Assembly: GCA_019313915.1 (NCBI GenBank)
Contig: JAFDAJ010000013.1
Span: forward strand, 1-47,551
DNA from: Deltaproteobacteria bacterium
GTDB taxonomy: Bacteria; Myxococcota_A; Polyangia; Polyangiales; Houyiibacteriaceae
Reading direction: 5' to 3'
DNA length: 47,551 nucleotides
The notes under the pieces were generated by a model, which did not search any database, was not told the DNA's origin, and saw nothing but the letters and a program-made list of their open reading frames with translations. The translations under genes were made by a program, and so were the position numbers. Position 1 is the stretch's first letter. Each line of letters begins with the position of its first letter. This document shows positions 38,745 to 45,828 of this stretch, piece after piece.

Positions 38745-40829
38745 CTAAGGGGCCGTGAGGTCGTCTTCGTTGCAAGGGCCGATGCAGGGGTTCGAGGCAA
38801 CGCCGTTGTCGTAGAAGTCGACCAATACGGGGCCCAGCGCCGTGAGCTCCGTTGCCCGGCCGTGCGGATCCTGCATCGTATCGGCCCAATGCGGGATGTT
38901 GGTGATTGGCGCGTCCGGGTTGCCGAAGTCGACCTCGATCATCGCCGAGCCAACGTGCACGCGATTCACGACCTCGATGCCCCACACCTCGCGGATCAGA
39001 GGCGCGAGATTCACGACGCCGCCGATGGTGCGGGCCATGATATGGGCGCCGAGGTTGGTCACCTGATGGTCGGCCTTCGAGACTTGAATCAGCACCTCAT
39101 GGGGGGGCGTGCCCGGCAGCAGGTTGGTCCGGACGTACTTCGAGTATCCCGTGGGCTCGGCGCGATCCCACAGCCCCTGAATCAGGGCGAGGTTCATCTG
39201 GGTGTCGAGTGCGTTCCAGTCGTAGTTCCCGTAGAACGCAGTCGCGAACTCGTCGAAATTCACGCTTCTATTCAGGAGCAGGTTGTACGACTGCCCCGGC
39301 ACCGCGAGCAGGCCCCTTTCGATGTCGGTGTTGATCGCCATGAGGCTGGCGCCCAGGATCCCGCCCTGGCTGCCGCCAAAGTAGTAGCGCTTCGACCCGT
39401 CCACCGTGGCCCCGCCGCAATCATTGGTGAGGGCTTGGTTGAATATCGTCGAAGGTCCGCCTTCGGCCTCCCGTGACAAGGTTCGCATTGCGATCAAGAA
39501 GTTCAAGAAGCCTTGGTGCATGCGCTCGGGGATCGCGCGGAACGTCGACAGGTCGCCACTGATGATAGCGGCGATCACGGTCGGCACATCATCGTGAGAG
39601 AAGCCCTTCCAATCGAGTCCGAACGTGGCGAAGTTCCCCTGCGCCGCGATCTCTTGGAAGCCAAGCACCTGTTCCTTGGCCCCGAGTTGACCGTGGCCGA
39701 ACTCCACGAGCGACGCCGGTTCAGCCTGCGCGCTCACCGGTACGATCATGGCTGCCCTGTACTCGAATGTGCCGTTCTGCTCGGGCAAGCCGTCATCGCC
39801 TAGGTTGAGCAGGCCACCGGTGTCGCCCTGGGTCATGTACAAGGGCACGTCGAACGTGATCTCGAGGCGGCAGGCGATGATGTCCTGGTCGATGTTCTCG
39901 TTCTTGAGCTCGATCGTGTAGGGCACGCCGTTGGGAAAGTTCTCGAGCGCATCGTCTCGCATGTGCACCATCGCGCGCGTGTTGTTCTCGCGGCTGCTCG
40001 TCGTGAAGTCCCAGGCGATTTGCAGGTCGTCGCGTGAAATGCCCGCATCCTCGAGGGTCGCGAAGATCTCTTCGAAGTGCGCGCGGCGCGACTCGATGAC
40101 GTCATCGACGTCATCGCCCGATGGGACATCATCGCGCAACGCTTGGAACCCAGGGGAGGGTGCAACGAGCTCCCCGTCGCCATCGCGGACGTTCCGAATC
40201 GCGACGATGTAGCGGGTTGCATCCTCAGGCCGGATAGCGGGTCGCAGCATCAGCGCTTGCTCTTGCCTGAGCTCCTCGATGTCGCGATCGATCGTGAACT
40301 GCGGCTTGTCTTCGGCTGCATCAATGCGGAGCTTCGCCTGCACCACGTACTCATCGAGGTCGACCCAGTGCGCCAACCTCTCGCCCGTCGTGGTGTTGAG
40401 GATGACCGTGGGTGACGCTGCGCTCAGCGAGTCCTGGATCGAGTCCGGCGTTGCGAGTCCCATCACCGTCGCGCCCGCAAAGTGCGTCATCGCTGCAATC
40501 CCGGGGGAGAAGCCGTCCATTTCGTTGAAGGCATCCGGGTTCGAGCGGACGCCGATCCCGGTTACCGGCATTGTGACCTCTGGCAACGCGAGACGAAGAC
40601 CCGTGACCGTGCTCGAATCCGCGACGGTCCAGTAGTCGTTGGGATAGGGGAAGCCGCAGTAGCTTGGCGTTAATGGATCGCATCCGAGAGGTGGCGCAGG
40701 AACCGTGCCGCCGGAACCGCCCGTCCCCGCGGTACCTCCGGAGCCCGCCCCACTACTGCTGTCGCTGCCGCAGCCGACAGTGAAGAGCACGAGGGACGAT
40801 ACGACAAGCCAGCAAGAAAGGGTTTTCAT
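38745..40829 (-). CDS. Lipoprotein with alpha/beta-hydrolase (lipase-like) domain
   Basis: 694 residues. Lipobox FTVGC (Cys20) followed by a Ser/Gly-rich tether (SDSSSGAGSGGTAGTGGSGG). The C-terminal half has a hydrolase nucleophile motif YFGGSQGGILG, an upstream VEFGHGQLG and a late SKADHQV region that could supply Asp and His. The N-terminal half (FPYPNDYWTV ... LRLALPEVTMP, YIVAIRNVRD) resembles bacterial virulence-factor lipase-type proteins. It is likely an outer-membrane or periplasmic esterase. The substrate is unknown. Confidence 0.7.
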   Translation of the reverse strand: MKTLSCWLVVSSLVLFTVGCGSDSSSGAGSGGTAGTGGSGGTVPAPPLGCDPLTPSYCGFPYPNDYWTVADSSTVTGLRLALPEVTMPVTGIGVRSNPDAFNEMDGFSPGIAAMTHFAGATVMGLATPDSIQDSLSAASPTVILNTTTGERLAHWVDLDEYVVQAKLRIDAAEDKPQFTIDRDIEELRQEQALMLRPAIRPEDATRYIVAIRNVRDGDGELVAPSPGFQALRDDVPSGDDVDDVIESRRAHFEEIFATLEDAGISRDDLQIAWDFTTSSRENNTRAMVHMRDDALENFPNGVPYTIELKNENIDQDIIACRLEITFDVPLYMTQGDTGGLLNLGDDGLPEQNGTFEYRAAMIVPVSAQAEPASLVEFGHGQLGAKEQVLGFQEIAAQGNFATFGLDWKGFSHDDVPTVIAAIISGDLSTFRAIPERMHQGFLNFLIAMRTLSREAEGGPSTIFNQALTNDCGGATVDGSKRYYFGGSQGGILGASLMAINTDIERGLLAVPGQSYNLLLNRSVNFDEFATAFYGNYDWNALDTQMNLALIQGLWDRAEPTGYSKYVRTNLLPGTPPHEVLIQVSKADHQVTNLGAHIMARTIGGVVNLAPLIREVWGIEVVNRVHVGSAMIEVDFGNPDAPITNIPHWADTMQDPHGRATELTALGPVLVDFYDNGVASNPCIGPCNEDDLTAP

Positions 40830-40927
40830 CCGGCCGATGCTAGATGGGACGGCCCCCGATGTCTACAGCCCCTGAAGCCGTTTCTGTGGTTTGGCGAGCG
40901 CCAACGTCGCAAGACGAACGGCGAACG

Positions 40928-42730
40928 CTAGGCTTCGTCGTCTTCGCCTGGCACCACGGTTTGCGCAGTGGAGTTCGTCCTCGAGCGCTGCATTTCGTTG
41001 CCGGCGCTGGCCGCGTCGCCCGCGTCCTCGCGATAGATGTGCACGTCCCGCTGCGGGAACGGGATCGAAATGCCCTCTTCATCGAAGCGGCGCTTCACCT
41101 CACGGGTGATGTCCCAATAGACATCCCAGTATTCATCCGTCTTGCTCCAAGGACGCACGACGAAGTTGACCGAAGAGTCCCCCAGCTCGTGCAAACGAAT
41201 GACAGGTTCCGGGTCTTTCAGGACCTTCTCGTGGCTCGTCACAATATCGGCGAGCACTTTCTCCGCCTTCGGAATGTCGTCTGAGTATCCAATCCCAAAC
41301 TTCATGTCGACGCGCCGCGTGTCCTGATGAGTGACGTTGCGAATGACACCACCCCAAATCTGCTGGTTCGGCACGACGAGCAGCTGATTGTCGAAGGTGA
41401 GCACCATCGTCGATACGAGATTCATCTGGTCCACTTTGCCCATGACGCCGCCGGCCTCGATCACGTCTCCGACGTCGAATGGCCTGTAGACCAAGATCAT
41501 CAAGCCCGACGCGAAATTCGAGAGCGTGTCCTGCAACGCAAATCCAATCACCAAGCCTGCGATGCCTAGGCCGGCGAGCAGTGGGGCGATCTCGATTCCG
41601 AGTTGAGCGATCGCGATGAGCAAGCCAAACAGCATGATGATCCGGCCGGTCATCTTGATGAAGAAGTCTTGTGCAAGGCTGGAGATGTGCAGCTTCGATC
41701 GACCGAGACCGCGGCGCACTGTTCCGCGCCCAAGCCGGGCGATAAACCAGAACGCGACCAATATTAGAAGGAAGGTGAGAACCTGGAAGATCAGAGCGGT
41801 GCCGTTACTTCGGAACCAATCGGTCGAGTTGGCAATCCACTGCTCCACCAGGCCCGCAGCGACGTCCTTGTTGAGGATGTCCTGCGAGAGCTTGCCTGTG
41901 GCGGTGATGATGCCTTGTTTCAGATTGGCCGTCTCGAGGCCATACTCGTCCATTAGGCGCACGTTCGACCGTTGGCTCTTGGCAAGCGCGTCTCGCTTGC
42001 CTTTGAGAGCGGCTAACTCTTTTTGAGCCTCGACATCTTGATCCGAACCCGGCCGAGCCACGATCTCGTCGATCTCCTCCTTGCTGTTCTGCAGCAAGCC
42101 CGCAACGAAGTCTGCGCGGATGCCGAGTCGCTTGATGATGAACGCCGTGTCGGCTTCGACGTCGAGACCGAGTTGCTTGCGCTCGTCGATATTGACATCG
42201 AGATACTCGATCAAGCGGCTCGATCGGGGAATCGCGCTCGCGAGCGCCTTTCGCGCTTCCGCGACTTCTTCGTCACTTCCGCTTGCGGTGACGTCGATCA
42301 GCTGAAGGGTCTCCGCGGCGAGCGCCTGCAACTTCTCGCGCATCGATCGCGCATCTTTCTCCAAGAGGTCCGCTGCAAGGGCGCGCCCGTCTGCGACCGT
42401 GGCACCGGCGTCCTCACCTGTCAGCACGAGAGTCACGAGCTTCGACACGTCTCTTCGATAGCGAGCACGGCGGTCCGAGAGCTCTTTGTCCATCATCGGC
42501 GCGGTCGCGCTGTCGTCGTGCTTCTCGATCGTTTTCTTCAGCTCTTCGAGATCGGCGCCGCGCGCGCGCAGATCCTCACTCAACTCCTGGACTTTCTGTT
42601 CGGCGGTTTTCTCCTCGGCGGCGCTGCCTTGCTGTCCAAATGCTGCCAGCGAAGGCAGTGAAGCCAGCGTCAGAACCAATAGGAGGGTCGCGGTTGGCCG
42701 AAGCCGACCGCATCGCGCTGCGGTGTGCAT
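40928..42730 (-). CDS. MscS-family mechanosensitive channel with coiled-coil N-terminus
   Basis: 600 residues. ATG 42730 gives a signal peptide (RPTATLLLVLTLASLPSLAAFG) and has GGGGA six bases upstream. Residues about 35-300 are helical and charged, probably a periplasmic coiled coil. The membrane region begins near VLTFLLILVAFWFIARL. The pore helix is LGIAGLVIGFALQDTLSNFASGL, followed by YRPFDVGDVIEAGGVMGKV, VPNQQIWGGVIRN and the closing SIPFPQRDVH. It is smaller than the MscK-like channel at 4424 and forms a second emergency valve. Confidence 0.88.
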   Translation of the reverse strand: MHTAARCGRLRPTATLLLVLTLASLPSLAAFGQQGSAAEEKTAEQKVQELSEDLRARGADLEELKKTIEKHDDSATAPMMDKELSDRRARYRRDVSKLVTLVLTGEDAGATVADGRALAADLLEKDARSMREKLQALAAETLQLIDVTASGSDEEVAEARKALASAIPRSSRLIEYLDVNIDERKQLGLDVEADTAFIIKRLGIRADFVAGLLQNSKEEIDEIVARPGSDQDVEAQKELAALKGKRDALAKSQRSNVRLMDEYGLETANLKQGIITATGKLSQDILNKDVAAGLVEQWIANSTDWFRSNGTALIFQVLTFLLILVAFWFIARLGRGTVRRGLGRSKLHISSLAQDFFIKMTGRIIMLFGLLIAIAQLGIEIAPLLAGLGIAGLVIGFALQDTLSNFASGLMILVYRPFDVGDVIEAGGVMGKVDQMNLVSTMVLTFDNQLLVVPNQQIWGGVIRNVTHQDTRRVDMKFGIGYSDDIPKAEKVLADIVTSHEKVLKDPEPVIRLHELGDSSVNFVVRPWSKTDEYWDVYWDITREVKRRFDEEGISIPFPQRDVHIYREDAGDAASAGNEMQRSRTNSTAQTVVPGEDDEA

Positions 42731-42882
42731 ATTCAATCCCCGTGAAACTCGAGTGCCCGGCCGAGGGTTCACCCTTTGAAAGAGCGCTAGTGCTACTCGA
42801 ACTCGCGACCCGGCTCAAGGCGGCCAGGACGTTGGACAATGGCGTTAAGCGGGGTAGGGTTTTGCAGATCGGGGAGGTTAGG

Positions 42883-43626
42883 ATGACGAAAGCTGAATTG
42901 AGGTTTGTGGCACTGTTGGTGGCGCTTTGGTTGCCCGCCACGTTGGCATCGGCTCAGTGGGATGCATCGACCCAGGAGGGCACATCCACCACGGCCACGA
43001 CGGCCCCCACGCCGCCGCCGGCCCCGTCCGATCAAATGGTCTCGGCCACGCCGCCGCCCGCGGTGCAGCAGCCTCAGGAGAAGGAAGGCCTCGAGGTCGG
43101 CTTCACCTGGGGGCTCAGCATCGGCGTGCCGATCGTCTTGGACGTCAATCGTGACAATGTTCGCCCCGGCGCAAACATCAATTTCTTCGGCGGTGCCGAC
43201 TTCGGTTGGTTCGTCATCGGTGGGGACGTCGGTCTTCAATGGACTCCGATCGATCTGGATGGCCTCGGCGTCGGCCTATCCGGACGGCACCCACTGACGC
43301 GCATCTACCTCACGCTTCCCGAAGTCCGCTTCCAGGTTCCCGACCTCAAGGTCGTGCTCCCGTACATTACGGGCGCATTCGATATGAACTTCTGGAACTT
43401 CGCGGAGACCACAGTGGGTTGTGGCTACTGGTACTGCAGCCAAGTCTCGGTGTACCGTTTCACACCCGGCTTCACTGGCAAGGCTGGACTCGGCTTCGAG
43501 GTCTCGTCGAGCGGTGTCTATATCGACGCCGGCTTCCAGTACTCGTTCACCGGCAAGGGCAACTTCTTCGATCAAAGCGGCTGGTGGCTAGCGCCCTACG
43601 TCGGTGTCCTCGTCCGCCGGAGGTAG
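42883..43626 (+). CDS. Outer-membrane beta-barrel-like protein
   Basis: 247 residues. Signal peptide (RFVALLVALWLPATLASAQ), then a Thr/Pro-rich spacer, then alternating hydrophobic strands with aromatic ends (EVGFTWGLSIGVPIVLDV, WFVIGGDVGLQWTPIDL, GVYIDAGFQYSF, WWLAPYVGVLVRR). The last residue is Arg, not the usual aromatic, though the final strand is barrel-like. GGGGAGG lies upstream of ATG 42883; the open frame extends further 5' but without a signal peptide. Function unknown. Confidence 0.72.
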   Translation: MTKAELRFVALLVALWLPATLASAQWDASTQEGTSTTATTAPTPPPAPSDQMVSATPPPAVQQPQEKEGLEVGFTWGLSIGVPIVLDVNRDNVRPGANINFFGGADFGWFVIGGDVGLQWTPIDLDGLGVGLSGRHPLTRIYLTLPEVRFQVPDLKVVLPYITGAFDMNFWNFAETTVGCGYWYCSQVSVYRFTPGFTGKAGLGFEVSSSGVYIDAGFQYSFTGKGNFFDQSGWWLAPYVGVLVRRR

Positions 43627-43636
43627 GCTTGCTCAC

Positions 43637-44722
43637 CTAGCGGCGTCTGCCCCCGCCACGACGCCCACCGCCGCTGCGGGTGCCACTGCGGTTGCTGCCC
43701 GACGTCGAGCCGCTTCGATTTGAAGGTTGCGTCGAGGGCTTGGTGCTCGGCTGCTGGGACGGCTTGGTCGACGGCTGCGTCGAGGGCTTGGTGCTCGGCT
43801 GCTGGGACGGCTTGGTCGACGGCTGCGTCGAGGGCTTGGTGCTCGGCTGCTGGGACGGCTTGGTCGACGGCTTGGTGCTCGGCTGCTGGGACGGCTTGGT
43901 CGACGGTTGCGTCGATGGCCTTGTCGAGGGCTTGGTGCTCGGCTGCTGCGAGGGTCTCGTCCCGGGCTTGGTGCTCCCGCCGTGGCCCGGCTTGCTGCCA
44001 TGGCTCGGCGGGTTGTTGTGATGGCGATAGTGCGCTTTGCGGTGCGTCTGCGAGTAATGGTAACGCCGGTGGCGATACGCGGGCGCCCGACGGTAGTGCG
44101 CGTGCCGGTGATACCAGTGATAGTGGTACCAGGGGTGCCAGATCGGATAGACGATCAGCGGCGCGACATACACACCCGTATACACATAGACGGTTGTCGT
44201 CGACGCTTGCGGCTCGACCGCTTGGGTCGATGCCGCGGGGGCCGCCTCGGCATTGGCAGCCACGTCTGGCCCGCCCGGCGCAGGCGTCGCGCGATAGACG
44301 ACTTCTTTTGTTCCCGACTTCGCCCAACCAGCACTGTGGAACACCCACTGCTTACCGTCCCAATCCCAGTGCGGCGGAACGAGGATCATGTCCTTGACCT
44401 TGTAGACCCACTCGCCGCTCTTCCACTCGAACTGCTCGCCCGTCCATATCCAATGACCGGGGAACCAGTGGTACGACGTCTTCGCCAGCAGCTCCGCGGT
44501 TGGCTGCAGCTCTTCGAGATCCTCAGGCGTCTCGGGGTGAGGCGGCCTTTCGTCGGTCCCACCTACGGGAGGCGCTTCGGCAGGCGGCGCATCCTCGGGC
44601 GGAGGCGGCATGTCCTCCGGAATTTCGTCCGCGGAGCGAACATCGTCTCCCTCCGCGGATTCCTGGGCCAAGCTCGCAGCAGAAAAACCCAAAGCCAACA
44701 TCAGCACCAAGAGCAGTCGCAT
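43637..44722 (-). CDS. YXWGXW-like secreted repeat protein
   Basis: 361 residues. Signal peptide MRLLLVLMLALGFSAASLA with GGAG five bases before ATG 44722. After a Pro/Glu region come aromatic repeats (YHWFPGHWIWTGEQFEWKSG, VPPHWDWDGKQWVF) resembling YXWGXW repeats, then a His/Tyr/Arg-rich stretch (WYHYHWYHRHAHYRR), and a C-terminal Pro-Ser-Thr-Lys-Gln tandem repeat ending in GGGRRGGGRRR. The repeat unit is 16 residues. It is probably exported and positively charged at the end. Role unknown; adhesion or surface matrix are guesses. Confidence 0.72.
   Translation of the reverse strand: MRLLLVLMLALGFSAASLAQESAEGDDVRSADEIPEDMPPPPEDAPPAEAPPVGGTDERPPHPETPEDLEELQPTAELLAKTSYHWFPGHWIWTGEQFEWKSGEWVYKVKDMILVPPHWDWDGKQWVFHSAGWAKSGTKEVVYRATPAPGGPDVAANAEAAPAASTQAVEPQASTTTVYVYTGVYVAPLIVYPIWHPWYHYHWYHRHAHYRRAPAYRHRRYHYSQTHRKAHYRHHNNPPSHGSKPGHGGSTKPGTRPSQQPSTKPSTRPSTQPSTKPSQQPSTKPSTKPSQQPSTKPSTQPSTKPSQQPSTKPSTQPSTKPSQQPSTKPSTQPSNRSGSTSGSNRSGTRSGGGRRGGGRRR
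43729..43906. repeat. 48-bp tandem repeat inside the YXWGXW-like gene
   Basis: Three near-perfect 48-bp units (43729-43776, 43777-43824, 43825-43872) and a 36-bp partial unit. Each encodes 16 residues of the PSTKPSQQPST type. Copy number could vary by slippage in frame. Confidence 0.8.
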
Positions 44723-44750
44723 GGTCTCTCCGACTTTGGAGGCGCAGACG

Positions 44751-45140
44751 TTATTCATCGTTTCCTATGCGTATCGTCAGGACTGCCCAATTCTTCTTCG
44801 AGCCCTTGAGCCGCGCGCCCCAGTCCACGAGAGTCATCTGCCAACCGTACTTCTTGTGGAGTGCTCGAAGTGCGGACTGCTTCTCCGCTTCATTGTCGAC
44901 GATTCGCCCCGTGCCGTCGTGCCAAGGGCCCTTGAGCGCACCGCGGACTCCGCACTCGGCAATGCGGATCCTCGGGTCGCGGCGCAATCGCTTGACCTTG
45001 TACGAGTCTCCCTCGGTGAAAATCACGATGTCGTCCCCGTCGCGAGCCGACCAAACTGGGGTCCGGACTCCGATCCCATTCTTTCGGAACGTTTCGAGGT
45101 TCACGTACTGGGCTTTTCCAAGAGCGTCGATGGCGGACAT
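44751..45140 (-). CDS. PPOX-class, probably F420-dependent, oxidoreductase
   Basis: 129 residues with the split-barrel fold of pyridoxamine-phosphate-oxidase-like proteins. Blocks are YVNLETFRKNGIGVRTPVWSAR, GDDIVIFTEGDSYKVKRLRRD, RIRIAECGVRGALKG. The sequence pattern fits the Rv2061-type F420-dependent family, more usual in Actinobacteria. It is 28 bases upstream of the YXWGXW-like gene on the same strand, so may share its transcript. The cofactor cannot be decided by sequence alone. Confidence 0.75.
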   Translation of the reverse strand: MSAIDALGKAQYVNLETFRKNGIGVRTPVWSARDGDDIVIFTEGDSYKVKRLRRDPRIRIAECGVRGALKGPWHDGTGRIVDNEAEKQSALRALHKKYGWQMTLVDWGARLKGSKKNWAVLTIRIGNDE

Positions 45141-45212
45141 GGCCCGATCATAGTGCGGTTTGGCTCCCGCGCATCCGCACGCGACGCACTTAGCCCGCGC
45201 TAGGTGGCGCCG

Positions 45213-45680
45213 TCAGTTGATCGGTGCGCCGGCGTCGATCCACTCACGAATCACGTCGATCTTCGGGGTGCACAGACCATCGGGGTCGAGCTGGGGCATT
45301 CGAGTCGTGCCCAGTGCCATATCGACTCCCAGGAGTTTGTTCATGAGGTACGAAGCGCTGCTGTCGCCTGACGTGACCCGATTGCCACCGACCTGCTCGG
45401 CAGCGACGTCGATGAGACTCGTTTCCGATGCAGAACGAGAGCTCAGGTCGAGCATCTCGGCCGGAAGATCGGCATCGTGGCAGGAACTGGCTGTGCAGCT
45501 CACCTCGAGGATGCCGGTCTGAATCGATGTGAGCGTCGGCTGGATCTCGTCGATGCAGACGCCGTCGCACAGCACCTGACCGCTTTCGCAGCCTCCATCC
45601 CCGCTGCCGCTGTCGCCACAACCAACCACCCACAAGCCCACGCTGCAGAGCAAGGACAACCCAAGAGCGAATTTCTTCAT
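45213..45680 (-). CDS. Lipoprotein with cytochrome-like cysteine-histidine motif
   Basis: 155 residues. Lipobox VVGCG (Cys21) after MKKFALGLSLLCSVGLW, followed by SGSGDGG tether. The core has VSCTASSCHD, a C-x4-C-H variant, and ends with RMPQLDPDGLC ... VIREWIDAGAPIN. This layout (C..CH, then MPxxxxxL, then WIxxGA) is that of small c-type-cytochrome-like lipoproteins of Myxococcota and Planctomycetes. Whether heme is bound is uncertain since the spacing is four, not two. Confidence 0.7.
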   Translation of the reverse strand: MKKFALGLSLLCSVGLWVVGCGDSGSGDGGCESGQVLCDGVCIDEIQPTLTSIQTGILEVSCTASSCHDADLPAEMLDLSSRSASETSLIDVAAEQVGGNRVTSGDSSASYLMNKLLGVDMALGTTRMPQLDPDGLCTPKIDVIREWIDAGAPIN

Positions 45681-45828
45681 GAGAGGCGTATAGTTTCTGC
45701 GCCAGCGGGCGTAAAGGTTTTTGGCTGCGGCCAGCAGCATGCTCGGCCACGAGATACTCGCAATGGGCCGCTTTTGGAGGGCTTGCCTTGGTCAGTGCGC
45801 CCCCATACCCTCTGCGCCGGAGGCGTGC

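Noticed and set aside
43729-43906. CRISPR or regulatory repeat array
   Set aside because: The 48-bp units are contiguous and encode an in-frame Pro/Ser/Thr repeat of a secreted protein.
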